DNA from: an uncultured Lachnospiraceae bacterium
GTDB lineage: Bacteria; Bacillota; Clostridia; Lachnospirales; Lachnospiraceae
Direction of reading: 5' to 3'
DNA length: 64,000 bases
Assembly: GCA_910589385.1 (NCBI GenBank)
Contig: CAJUTU010000001.1
Location: 1-64,000, forward strand
Of the stretch, positions 51,035 to 60,087 are shown piece by piece. Under the pieces are notes generated by a model that saw nothing but the letters and a program-made list of their open reading frames with translations, had not been told where the DNA came from and did no database searches. The position numbers were made by a program, and so were the translations under genes. Every line of letters begins with the position of its first letter. The first letter of the stretch is position 1.

Positions 51035-53341
51035 TTATCCTGCCGTTCTTTCAATATCAATAACGCTGTCAATCTGGCGTACTTTTTCAATGACTTTCTC
51101 CAATTCTTCCCTGCTGTGCACGATAAAGCCCATATCGAAAGTAGCGGTTCCTTTTTTGTTCGTCCGTACATTCATTGATTTCACATCCATCTTCCATTCA
51201 TTGAAGATCTTAGAAATCTCCATCAAAAGCCCCTGACGGTCGTCTGCATAGATCTTCAACTCCGCAAGATACTGCCCACCTTTTTCTTCCTCCGGCGGTT
51301 CTCCCCATTCTACGTCTATCAGCCGTTCCCTCTCTGTATCGGAAAGATGCAGCATATTCACACAATCCGTACGATGGATCGTCATTCCCTTACCACGGGT
51401 GACAAATCCTACGATTTCATCCCCTGGCACCGGATTGCAGCATCTTGGAAACCGGACTGCCAGATCGGAAATCCCCTTGACCATGATTCCGCTCTTAGAC
51501 TTTGCCACATGTACTTTCTGTGTTCCGGCCTCAGAGAGCCGCCCCATCATCAACTGTTCCGTAATTTCTTTTCTATGTGCTTTCTCGTATTCCTCCTGAA
51601 GACGGTTTACGACCTGCCCTTCCTTCAATCCTCCATGTCCAACTGCCGCAAGGACGGCATCCCAGTCCCGGAATCCATATTTTTTCTGCACTGCCTGTTG
51701 ATACTTTGGCTTCAGCACATCCGTCAGATTAATGGCCTTTGTCTTACAGTAGGAAGCGATCAGCTCCCGTCCCCGAACAATGTTCTCTTCCTTAAATTCC
51801 CGTTTAAACCACTGATTGATCTTTGATTTCGCCTGTGGGCTCTTCACAATATTCAGCCAGTCCCTGCTTGGGCCTTTTGAATTCTGAGAGGTCAGTACCT
51901 CAATACGGTCACCATTTTGGATCTTATAATCAATATTCACTAATTTTCCATTGACCCTGGCACCAACCATCTTATTTCCCACAGCACTGTGAATCGCATA
52001 TGCAAAATCCACTGGAGTTGAACCGTTTGGCAGGCTTTTCACATCACCATTTGGTGTAAAACAATAGACATCCTCTGCAAATAAATCCAGATCCCCTTTC
52101 AGCAGACTCAAAAATTCCCGGTTATCTGACATATCCCGCTGCCATTCCAAAATCTGGCGCAGCCAGCTTAATTTCTCTTCTTCCTGAGTTTTCAGGCTCT
52201 TCGTAGAGTCGCCGCTCTCTTTGTATTTCCAATGAGCCGCAATACCGTATTCAGCCGTCTTGTGCATCTCCTCCGTCCGGATCTGGATTTCAAAGGGCTG
52301 ACCGGAGGGGCCCATCAATGTAGAGTGCAAAGATTGATACATATTCGCCTTAGGCATTGCGATATAATCCTTGAACCGTCCCGGGATCGGTGTATACATC
52401 TCATGGATCACACCCAGTGCAGCATAACAATCCTTCACCGAATTCACAATAATCCGCACTGCAAATATATCAAACACCTGGTTCAGTGTTTTGTTCTGGT
52501 TCACCATCTTCTTATAGATGCTGAAAAAATGCTTTACACGCCCATAAACCTTTGCCTCAATATGGGCATTCTCCATATGCTGGGAAACTTCTTTCACAAT
52601 TTCCTGCACAAATTCTTCCCGCTGCATCTTACGCTCATTCAAATCTTTAACAAGCTGTGTATATACCTCCGGCTGGTAATACTTCAATGACAGGTCATCC
52701 AGCTCTATCTTGATCTTGGAAATACCAAGCCGCTGCGCGATCGGTGCATAGATATCCATCGTTTCCCTGGCCTTTTCCTTCTGTTTGGCAGGAATCATAA
52801 ATTCCAAAGTCCGCATATTGTGCAGACGGTCCGCCAGTTTAATGATGATCACGCGGATATCTTTTGCCATTGCTAAAAACATCTTCCGCAGATTCTCTGC
52901 CTGGATCTCCAGTTTGTCCTGAGAATAACTCAATTGCCCCAGCTTTGTCACTCCATCCACAAGAAGCGCTACCTCTTCCCCAAATTCCTGGGAAATGTCT
53001 TCTATCGTCACATCTGTATCTTCCACAACATCATGGAGCATCCCTGCCACAATGGTTTCCTTATCCATCTCCAGATTCGCCAGAATGATCCCCACCCACA
53101 AAGGATGGATCAGATAAGGCTCGCCAGACTTACGCACCTGATCCTGATGAGCTTCCTTTGCTATCTTATATGCCTTATCGATCAGAGAGATATCGGCAGA
53201 CGGATGATACTTCCGAACCCGGTTGATCATCGTCTGATATAAGGCATCAGGGTCTTGATAATCTTCTGGTTTCATCACTGCATGGCCATCAACCATCCCC
53301 AGATTTTTATTCAGTAGTTCATATTCCCGTGTCCCAGCCAT
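51035..53341 (-). CDS. rel: Bifunctional (p)ppGpp synthetase/hydrolase RelA/SpoT
   Basis: A 768-residue stringent response enzyme that makes and degrades (p)ppGpp. The HD hydrolase domain is intact ('MLHDVVEDTDVT', near 80), the synthetase domain has 'RVKHFFSIYKKM' and 'FDIFAVRIIV' near 260-300, followed by TGS ('VYCFTPNGDVKSLPNGSTPVDF' in part), a helical/zinc-type region with 'PRCCNPVPGDEIVGF', and a C-terminal ACT domain. With both active sites present it is the long Rel type. AGGAGGGGG precedes the ATG. Confidence 0.97.
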   Translation of the reverse strand: MAGTREYELLNKNLGMVDGHAVMKPEDYQDPDALYQTMINRVRKYHPSADISLIDKAYKIAKEAHQDQVRKSGEPYLIHPLWVGIILANLEMDKETIVAGMLHDVVEDTDVTIEDISQEFGEEVALLVDGVTKLGQLSYSQDKLEIQAENLRKMFLAMAKDIRVIIIKLADRLHNMRTLEFMIPAKQKEKARETMDIYAPIAQRLGISKIKIELDDLSLKYYQPEVYTQLVKDLNERKMQREEFVQEIVKEVSQHMENAHIEAKVYGRVKHFFSIYKKMVNQNKTLNQVFDIFAVRIIVNSVKDCYAALGVIHEMYTPIPGRFKDYIAMPKANMYQSLHSTLMGPSGQPFEIQIRTEEMHKTAEYGIAAHWKYKESGDSTKSLKTQEEEKLSWLRQILEWQRDMSDNREFLSLLKGDLDLFAEDVYCFTPNGDVKSLPNGSTPVDFAYAIHSAVGNKMVGARVNGKLVNIDYKIQNGDRIEVLTSQNSKGPSRDWLNIVKSPQAKSKINQWFKREFKEENIVRGRELIASYCKTKAINLTDVLKPKYQQAVQKKYGFRDWDAVLAAVGHGGLKEGQVVNRLQEEYEKAHRKEITEQLMMGRLSEAGTQKVHVAKSKSGIMVKGISDLAVRFPRCCNPVPGDEIVGFVTRGKGMTIHRTDCVNMLHLSDTERERLIDVEWGEPPEEEKGGQYLAELKIYADDRQGLLMEISKIFNEWKMDVKSMNVRTNKKGTATFDMGFIVHSREELEKVIEKVRQIDSVIDIERTAG

Positions 53342-53385
53342 ATCAATCCCCCTCCTTTTCATATACCTGTAGAAATATATTCTCT

Positions 53386-53413
53386 AGTATAACATTTTTT
53401 TTCAAATTGTAAA
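53386..53413 (-). promoter_or_regulatory. Promoter of rel
   Basis: Minus strand TTTACA (53408-53413), 16 bp, TATACT (53386-53391), about 45 bp before the rel start. Confidence 0.6.
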
Positions 53414-53505
53414 GCCGTCAATCTTGATTTTTGTCGGGTTCTGGATATCTGTGGTTACAGATTACTGGTAAAACCTGCTCCTTTGGCATGCTTATCCGCT
53501 TACAT

Positions 53506-55218
53506 TCACCGATAGTTTACCACTGTCATCTGCAGGCTCCGCTTCCCCATGTACTCATTTACTACCGGATAATAAGTAAACGCCATCTTGTCTTTCTGTT
53601 TCATATATTCCATACATCCCTGCACATCCCCGAAATAAATGGCATCCATCCGGATCCCCCTTGCATCCTCCACCTGAAATTTCAAGACATTACGGTTTTT
53701 CCCTATGATCCGCGGCGAAATCACACGCAGATTTTTTTCTACAAATAAAGGCTTCGGGTTCCCTTTCCCATAAGGCTCCAGCTTATCCAGCTCTAGAATC
53801 AATTTCTCTGAAATATAAAGCAAAGGAAGCTGCATATCAATTGATACTTTTTCCGTCAGGTCATCCTCACTCAAATCAGCCAGTTCATTGATGGTCTTTC
53901 TGAACAGTTCTACATTCTCCTCTTTTAAAGACAACCCTGCAGCCAGTTTATGTCCTCCGAATTTTGTAAATAAAGAACGGCACTTGCACATTTCCTCAAA
54001 CATATGATAACTTTCAATAGATCTGCCTGAACCCTTTACACCGTCCTCCGCCAAAGTCAGTACAAAAACAGGCCGGTAATATTTCTCACGGATACGCCCC
54101 GCAATGATCCCGGCAATACTTTCATGGCAGTCCGGCAGATATACGACCAGTACTTTGTCGTCTGCCAGAGAGGTATTTTCAATCAGGTCGATTGCCTGCA
54201 TGACTCCTTTTTCTGTCATTTCTTTACGGCTGTCATTGAGGGCTTTCAAGTCTCCGGCCAACGCAGCAGCTTCTCTGCGTTCTCTGGCATTCAGCAGCTC
54301 CAATGCACGCTTTGCCGTATCCAGCCTGCCGCTGGCATTGATACATGGGCCAAGTACAAACCCTATGTGATAGGCACTCAGCCGTTCTACAGGAACTCCT
54401 GTACATTCAATCAAAGCTTTCAGCCCTTCATTCTGTGTCTTTTTGAGCCTTTCGAGGCCTTGTCTGACAAAAATCCGGTTTTCCCCACACAGATCCATCA
54501 CATCCCCCACAGTCGCAATCGCAACATTTTCTATCAGATATTCTATCTCTGCACCTTCTCTGTGCTGCGATTGATAGAGCGCCTGAAGCAGCTTATAGGC
54601 AACCCCGGCGCCGCACAATCCTTTGAAAGGATACTCACAGTCCGGCCGGTGCGGGTCTACAACGGCATCGGCATCCGGAATCTGGTATTCCCGCTTTTCC
54701 TCTGTTTCCAGATAAGGAACCTCATGATGATCTGTCACAATAATTGTCAATCCCCGCTCTTTTCCATAAGAAATCTCTTCCAGGGCCGCAATCCCATTAT
54801 CACAGGTGATGATCGTATCGATCCCATCATCCAGGGCTCTGTCGATCAACATTTTATTGAGTCCATAACCATCCCGGATCCGATCCGGAATGTCTGTGTC
54901 CACATGCGCCCCTAGCTTGGATAATCCTTCTTGTAGAATATAGACAGCATTGACACCATCAATATCATAATCCCCTATAATCCGTATCGCTGCCTTCTCC
55001 TGAACTTTTTCAGCGAGGATCGTGACCGCTTTTTCCATATCTTTCATCTGCATCCCGTCATATAGATCATCAGTTGTTCCGTTTAGATATCTGTCAATCT
55101 CTCCCTCCTCTATCACATCCCGGTTACGGATCAGCCTTGCCAGAATTGGAGAAATATGATATTTCTCAGCAATCGCCTGGAAATCTGCTTTCTTCATTTT
55201 TACAAACCATTTTTCCAT
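53506..55218 (-). CDS. recJ: Single-stranded-DNA-specific exonuclease RecJ
   Basis: A 570-residue 5'-3' single-strand exonuclease of the DHH family. Motif I 'IIGDYDIDGVNAVY' near residue 85, the DHH triad in 'VTDHHEVPY' near 155, the DHHA1 'GGHKLAAGLSL' near 400, and a C-terminal OB-like part. Works in recombination and base excision repair. The start at 55218 follows AGGGGA; the ATG at 55242 is the alternative. It is at the 3' end of the secDF region and precedes rel by about 160 bp. Confidence 0.95.
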   Translation of the reverse strand: MEKWFVKMKKADFQAIAEKYHISPILARLIRNRDVIEEGEIDRYLNGTTDDLYDGMQMKDMEKAVTILAEKVQEKAAIRIIGDYDIDGVNAVYILQEGLSKLGAHVDTDIPDRIRDGYGLNKMLIDRALDDGIDTIITCDNGIAALEEISYGKERGLTIIVTDHHEVPYLETEEKREYQIPDADAVVDPHRPDCEYPFKGLCGAGVAYKLLQALYQSQHREGAEIEYLIENVAIATVGDVMDLCGENRIFVRQGLERLKKTQNEGLKALIECTGVPVERLSAYHIGFVLGPCINASGRLDTAKRALELLNARERREAAALAGDLKALNDSRKEMTEKGVMQAIDLIENTSLADDKVLVVYLPDCHESIAGIIAGRIREKYYRPVFVLTLAEDGVKGSGRSIESYHMFEEMCKCRSLFTKFGGHKLAAGLSLKEENVELFRKTINELADLSEDDLTEKVSIDMQLPLLYISEKLILELDKLEPYGKGNPKPLFVEKNLRVISPRIIGKNRNVLKFQVEDARGIRMDAIYFGDVQGCMEYMKQKDKMAFTYYPVVNEYMGKRSLQMTVVNYR

Positions 55219-55290
55219 CTTACAGTCCCCTGCCTTCTTCATTTTTATCTTATGCCATCCATCTTAAGAGTATTCAGTCCATGGTATTAC

Positions 55291-55345
55291 AGAAAGAAAG
55301 GGCAGCCTCCCACCCGTCATGCCAGGCAGGAAACAGCCCTTCTCT
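55291..55345 (-). terminator. Probable terminator of secDF
   Basis: Minus strand AGAAGGGC and GCCCTTTCT frame a stem of about 9 bp with a large structured loop and a T/C-rich tail (TTTCTTTC), just after the secDF stop. Confidence 0.5.
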
Positions 55346-55384
55346 ATTTCTCCAAAGGCAGCAGCCTGCCTTCTGATCCCAGTA

Positions 55385-57643
55385 CTAATTCTTTGCCGTC
55401 TCTGCGTTTCTGCTCTCCCGTGTCTTCATAAGATGCCATAACGCACCTGTAATACATACAGACGAATAAGCGCCGCATATGATACCTGCCATCAACGGTA
55501 ATGCAAACTCCTTGATAGAACTTACACCCATGATAAAGAGTACCGCTACCATGACAAAGGTCGTGAGAGACGTATAAATACTTCTTGTCAAGGTCTTGGT
55601 AATACAACGGTTGACAAGCTCATCCAGGCCCTCATTTTTCTTCTTTGTCCTTAATTCCTCACGGATCCTGTCAAAAATAACAATCGTCGCATTGATAGAA
55701 TATCCGACAATCGTAAGCATACATGCGATAAAGGTATTTCCGACGGAAACCCTTGTCACCACATAAAATGCCAGCACTACAAGTACGTCGTGCAAAAGCG
55801 CAAGCACTGCACTGGTTGCAAAACGGATATCCTTAAACCGGAACCAGATATACAAAAGCATACAGATGGTAGCCACGATCACTGCTATGACCGCATCCTG
55901 GCGCATCTCAGAACTCACGGTAGAACTGATATTCTCTGTCGTGATCTTGCCTTCATCCACGTCATATTTATCTGTCATAGCCTTTACAAATGCTTCACGT
56001 TTATCCAGATCCAGTGTCTGCGTCTTAAAGATCACCTCATTGGTCCCTTCTACTTTCTGGACCTGCACATTATGATCCCCGGTAGCATCCTCAATCAAAG
56101 GAACAATGTCTTTATCAATCTCCTCCAAAGTGTAATCCTTGTCAAATGTGATATTTGTGGAAGTTCCTCCCTTAAATTCCAGGCTATAGTTCATAACGCC
56201 GTTTCCCTGCGCCCCATTAATTCCCATAAATACGAATCCAATCACGATCAAAACAATAGAAAGGCCAAAAAATGCTTTTCTTTTCCCCAGGAAATTAATC
56301 GGCGCCTTATCTGTCTTTTTCGGATGCCCATAAAGCTTCTGGCTCCGAAGTCCAATAGCATAGAACGAATAAATGATAATCCTTGTGATCACAAGCGCTG
56401 TAAACATGGATACCACGATACCCAATGCCAAAGTCTGTGCAAATCCTTTCACTGTACCGCTCCCCAGCCATCCGAGCACAGCCGCTGCAATCAGGGTTGT
56501 AATATTTCCGTCCAGAATTGCGGACATCGCCTTCTGAAATCCGGAATTCAAAGAACTTTTCACAGTCTTTCCTTCTGCCAGCTCTTCCCGTACTCTGGCA
56601 AAAATGATAACATTCGCATCCACTGCCATACCAATGCCCAGGATGATGCCGGCAATTCCCGGCAATGTCAATGTAATTTCAAATGCATTTAACAAGACCA
56701 ATATCAGTCCTGTATAAACCAAAAGCGCAATACTGGATGCAAATCCGGGAAGGAGATAAGCCGCACACATAAAGATTAATACAATTGCCAGTCCGATTGC
56801 CCCCGCCTGAAGGCTGGTGCTGATCGCCTCTTCACCAAGCTGTGCCCCGACTACATTAGAACGCAATTCTTCCAGCTCCAGATTCAGTCCACCGATACGG
56901 ATCGTGGATGCCAATCTGTCTGCGGCCTCAAAACTCATGCTTCCCTCAATGATCGCCTGCCCGTCTGTAATCTCCGCATTTACATTCGGCACACTGATAA
57001 ACTCGCCGTCATAATAGATTCCAATACTCTCTTTCGCTGCATATGCCGCTTTGGTCGCCTCGGCAAACTTCTCTGTTCCTTCCGCATTAAACTCCAAAGA
57101 TACCACATTTTTATTTGCATTTGTCAGGCTGTCAGTCTCTACCTGTGCGGAAGCGCTCTTCACATCCGTACCACTCAGCACGATAGAGCCATCTTCCTGT
57201 AGTTCTTCGATCGTCTTCTCAAGCTCGTAATCGCCGGTAGAACTGGATAAAGAATAGTTTTCCTCTCCATCGCTGTCCGTCTGTGCAATAAAATACAGGG
57301 ATCCCGGCTGTCCCAGTTCATCCAGGATCTTATTGGCATCGGATACACCAGGGATTTCTATACTGATCCTGTCGTCTCCCTCCTGATATACCGTTGCCTC
57401 TGTACTATACTGCTCTACACGCCTTTGCAGCTTATAAATGGTATCTGCCATATCCTCTGCTGACGGTGTGCCGCCTTTTACTTGATATGTGATACTGACT
57501 CCGCCTTCCAAGTCCAGGCCCAGTTTAATGTTCCGAGCAGCTCCTGATCCTTCTTCTCCAAATCCTTTTACGGCCGTAAAACCCAGCAGTCCAAGCAGAG
57601 CCGCAATCAAGATCAGGCTGATAATGCCTTTACTTTTCTTCAT
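55385..57643 (-). CDS. secDF: Protein translocase SecDF fusion
   Basis: A 752-residue membrane protein that uses the proton gradient to pull proteins through SecYEG. It is one fused SecD plus SecF chain, as in Bacillus. SecD half: N-terminal transmembrane segment, 'IKLGLDLEGGVSITYQV' near 37, a periplasmic P1 domain, then five transmembrane segments with 'GIGMAVDANVIIFARVREEL'. SecF half begins near residue 450 with 'SLEFKGGTSTNITFD' and has 'GYSINATIVIFDRIREEL' near 660. About twelve transmembrane segments in total. GAGG precedes the ATG. It starts 49 bp after the SCIFF maturase gene. Confidence 0.96.
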   Translation of the reverse strand: MKKSKGIISLILIAALLGLLGFTAVKGFGEEGSGAARNIKLGLDLEGGVSITYQVKGGTPSAEDMADTIYKLQRRVEQYSTEATVYQEGDDRISIEIPGVSDANKILDELGQPGSLYFIAQTDSDGEENYSLSSSTGDYELEKTIEELQEDGSIVLSGTDVKSASAQVETDSLTNANKNVVSLEFNAEGTEKFAEATKAAYAAKESIGIYYDGEFISVPNVNAEITDGQAIIEGSMSFEAADRLASTIRIGGLNLELEELRSNVVGAQLGEEAISTSLQAGAIGLAIVLIFMCAAYLLPGFASSIALLVYTGLILVLLNAFEITLTLPGIAGIILGIGMAVDANVIIFARVREELAEGKTVKSSLNSGFQKAMSAILDGNITTLIAAAVLGWLGSGTVKGFAQTLALGIVVSMFTALVITRIIIYSFYAIGLRSQKLYGHPKKTDKAPINFLGKRKAFFGLSIVLIVIGFVFMGINGAQGNGVMNYSLEFKGGTSTNITFDKDYTLEEIDKDIVPLIEDATGDHNVQVQKVEGTNEVIFKTQTLDLDKREAFVKAMTDKYDVDEGKITTENISSTVSSEMRQDAVIAVIVATICMLLYIWFRFKDIRFATSAVLALLHDVLVVLAFYVVTRVSVGNTFIACMLTIVGYSINATIVIFDRIREELRTKKKNEGLDELVNRCITKTLTRSIYTSLTTFVMVAVLFIMGVSSIKEFALPLMAGIICGAYSSVCITGALWHLMKTRESRNAETAKN

Positions 57644-57691
57644 GTTCCTCGTTCCTTTCTTCGCCTGCTTCCTTTCACAGGACACTTCTGT

Positions 57692-59086
57692 TTACTTTTC
57701 ATCCGCCAATGCTGCCTGTATCATAATCGCACATTCTACACGTTTTCTCTCCATCTCACAACCGATATCATAAGTGTCATGGATTGTATTGTGGAATTTA
57801 TAGGAATTGGCCATGCATCCGCCGCTGCAGTAAAACTTTGCAAAACAGTTCCTGCATTTTTCCTTCGAGTAGATACTACAGCTTCGGAATTCCTCAGCAA
57901 TTTCCGGCTTTATGATCCCCCGCTCCACATTTCCCATCAGGAACTTTTCGTCCCCTACGAATTGATGGCATGGATACAAATCTCCCCATGGCGTTACTGC
58001 GAGATATTCTGTGCCGGAACCACACCCGGATAAACGCTTTGCTACACATGGGCCGCCTTCTAAATCTATCATAAAATGGAAGAAATTGAATCCCTTCCCT
58101 TTCTTTTCATATTCTACAATGGTCTTTGCCAATGTATCATATTCTTCAAAAATCTGCGGCAGATCCTCTTCCTGAATTGCGTAAGGGTCATCTGCCCCGC
58201 CGACAACCGGCTCGATAGAAATCTGCTGAAATCCTAAATCCACAAAATGCAGCACATCCTTTGAGAAATCCAGATTCTGCCTGGTAAATGTCCCCCGGAT
58301 ATAATACTTCTCCTGATTCCGGCTTTCTGCCAATTTCTGAAATTTGGGAACGATCAGATCATAACTTCCCTTGCCGTTTCGAAACGGACGCATCCGGTCA
58401 TTGACTTCTTTCCTTCCGTCAAGGCTCAGTACTACATTATCCATCTCCCGGTTGACAAACTCCTGCACTTCATCATTTAACAGGACTCCATTGGTAGTCA
58501 ATGTAAATCGGAAATGCTTATCATGCCGTTCTTCAAGCCCTCTTCCATAAGCAACCAGCTCCTTCACAGTCTGCCAGTTCATCAACGGCTCTCCGCCAAA
58601 AAAATCCACTTCCAAATTCCGGCGTTTCCCCGAATTCGCTATCAGAAAATCCAGCGCCTTTTTTCCCACCTCACAGGACATGAGCGCGCGTCTTCCATGA
58701 TATTCCCCTTCCTCGGCAAAACAGTATTTACATGCAAGGTTACAGTCATGCGCAATATGGAGACATAATGCCTTAACAACGGTCTTGCGCTGCTTTACTT
58801 CCCCTATATAATCTTCATAGTCATCCTGCGTGAACAGCCGTCCCGCTTTCGTCAATTCGATAACAGCCTCAAGGACTTCTTCCAGTTCCTGCTGCGGATA
58901 TACTGAAAGCGATCCCACAAGCTTATTCCATGTTTCCCGGCTTCCCAGTGTCTCTAATGTATGACACGGGTACTGCCTTTCCAGACATGCGATGACATCA
59001 TATGCTATCTTGTCTACAACATGAACAGACCCACTGTTCACATCAAGGACAATGTTATATCCATTATTCTGGTATTGATGTATCAC
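57692..59086 (-). CDS. scfB: SCIFF peptide maturase (radical SAM, thioether-forming)
   Basis: A protein of about 464 residues of the TIGR03974 family. It forms sactionine-like thioether links in the SCIFF peptide. The radical SAM motif is 'CNLACKYCFAEEG' (CX3CX2C near residue 115), and two auxiliary cluster regions sit at the C-terminus with 'GCGSGTEYLAVTPWGDLYPCH', 'CRNCFAKFYCSGGCMANS' and a final 'YDIGCEMERKR'. An N-terminal winged-helix peptide-binding domain precedes. GTG 59086 is chosen because GAGGAG lies 6 bases upstream; the frame extends to 59149. It follows the SCIFF gene and precedes secDF. The symbol is used loosely for this maturase. Confidence 0.94.
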   Translation of the reverse strand: MIHQYQNNGYNIVLDVNSGSVHVVDKIAYDVIACLERQYPCHTLETLGSRETWNKLVGSLSVYPQQELEEVLEAVIELTKAGRLFTQDDYEDYIGEVKQRKTVVKALCLHIAHDCNLACKYCFAEEGEYHGRRALMSCEVGKKALDFLIANSGKRRNLEVDFFGGEPLMNWQTVKELVAYGRGLEERHDKHFRFTLTTNGVLLNDEVQEFVNREMDNVVLSLDGRKEVNDRMRPFRNGKGSYDLIVPKFQKLAESRNQEKYYIRGTFTRQNLDFSKDVLHFVDLGFQQISIEPVVGGADDPYAIQEEDLPQIFEEYDTLAKTIVEYEKKGKGFNFFHFMIDLEGGPCVAKRLSGCGSGTEYLAVTPWGDLYPCHQFVGDEKFLMGNVERGIIKPEIAEEFRSCSIYSKEKCRNCFAKFYCSGGCMANSYKFHNTIHDTYDIGCEMERKRVECAIMIQAALADEK

Positions 59087-59172
59087 TGGATACTCCTCAC
59101 TTTCCTTTACACAAGGATAAAGCAGCGACTTCGGCCGCTGCCTTAACAATCTTGCGTGTCCAGCAGATTTTC

Positions 59173-59316
59173 TTACTTTTTATGTTCACATGTCTGGTTT
59201 CCCACTGTGCAGGAAGTCTTGCATGCAGACTGGCAGGATGTTTGACATTCACCACATCCGCCTTTATTCACTGTATGGTTCAATGGCTGAGTATTCAGTG
59301 TCTTAATGTGTTTCAT
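59173..59316 (-). CDS. scfA: SCIFF (six cysteines in forty-five residues) ribosomal peptide precursor
   Basis: A 47-codon gene read from the minus strand with AGGAGGAG directly upstream of ATG 59316 and TAA at 59173. The peptide begins MKHIKTLNTQPLNHTVNKGG and has six cysteines at positions 21, 24, 28, 32, 36 and 43, as the family (TIGR03973) requires. The core 'CGECQTSCQSACKTSCTVG' is nearly invariant in Clostridia. In the studied homologue a thioether joins Cys32 and Thr37, and here residue 32 is Cys and residue 37 is Thr. The modified product's role is unknown. It is the first gene of a SCIFF-maturase-secDF operon. Too short for routine ORF calling. Confidence 0.95.
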   Translation of the reverse strand: MKHIKTLNTQPLNHTVNKGGCGECQTSCQSACKTSCTVGNQTCEHKK

Positions 59317-59393
59317 CTTTTCTCCTCCTGATCATCATACTTATAGTAACTCTTTTCTCATGGACTTAATCATAGATATCGTTACTGCGGACT

Positions 59394-59402
59394 ATTATAG
59401 CA
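59394..59402 (-). promoter_or_regulatory. Extended -10 promoter of the SCIFF operon
   Basis: Minus strand TGCTATAAT (59394-59402), about 78 bp upstream of the SCIFF start; no good -35 is seen. Just upstream lies an inverted repeat GATTCCTG (59407-59414) / CAGGAATC (59443-59450) around the palindrome AAAAGTACTTTT (59419-59430). Confidence 0.6.
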
Positions 59403-59458
59403 CACTGATTCCTGTTTTAAAAGTACTTTTTTTAGGAATTGCCAGGAATCATATCCTT

Positions 59459-60046
59459 TCATACCGATATATACCTCCGGAACATCCCAAACCCGATTCC
59501 GCCCCATTTCCTTCGTCTTAACACTTTTTCCCGGATATAGCGGAACGTTTTCTCCTCTCCCTCTTCCGCCAGCATCTTCAAGAGCTTGGAGAGCAGTCTC
59601 TTTGTATCCTTATGCATCACATAATCATCGGTCCCGCCCTTTTCAAAATATTTCAGCGGATCCGAATCCTGATACGCCGCCCCCTTATATACTTTCGAGG
59701 CAGCAACGCGGTCCATGAACATCTCTACCACATACTTCACGGGCATCCTCATCCCGATCAGGTTTTTCTTCCCATCAATGCCATAGTCCACCCAGTATTC
59801 ATAGTGATGCTTGTTCCTTCCCTTATGATGCAGCCATGCAGAGGAATAACCCTTAGCCCTCCTCTCCGCATTGTTAGGGCTCTGAGTCCCTTGATAGAAC
59901 CGGCAGCCAACCCGAAACTCCGTCCACGTATATTTCGACAGATCATGAAGAAGCCCTTGCAGGTATAGCCCTACCTGAAAGCATTCCTTCATAACCAGCA
60001 TTTTATGCTTTGTAATTGTACGGAAATGTTCGACCGCCTTGTTCAT
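59459..60046 (-). CDS. DUF5662 family protein
   Basis: A basic protein of about 195 residues of the DUF5662 family, known from Firmicutes and phage-like contexts and of unknown function. Conserved features are 'HDLSKYTWTEF' (an HD-like His-Asp pair), 'FYQGTQSPNNAERRAKGYSSAWLHH' (quoted in part 'GYSSAWLHHKGRNKHH') and 'YWVDYG', with His residues that could bind metal as in HD-type hydrolases. ATG 60046 or 60070 is possible; GAGAG favours the first. It follows the GH13-like gene by about 40 bp. Confidence 0.75.
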   Translation of the reverse strand: MNKAVEHFRTITKHKMLVMKECFQVGLYLQGLLHDLSKYTWTEFRVGCRFYQGTQSPNNAERRAKGYSSAWLHHKGRNKHHYEYWVDYGIDGKKNLIGMRMPVKYVVEMFMDRVAASKVYKGAAYQDSDPLKYFEKGGTDDYVMHKDTKRLLSKLLKMLAEEGEEKTFRYIREKVLRRRKWGGIGFGMFRRYISV

Positions 60047-60087
60047 ACCAACCACTCTCTTTCTATTCATTCCTGATCCACAAAGTT

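Noticed and set aside
55790..56692. A 300-residue plus-strand frame opposite secDF
   Set aside because: Antisense to conserved secDF codons, Cys/His-rich, no domain recognised.
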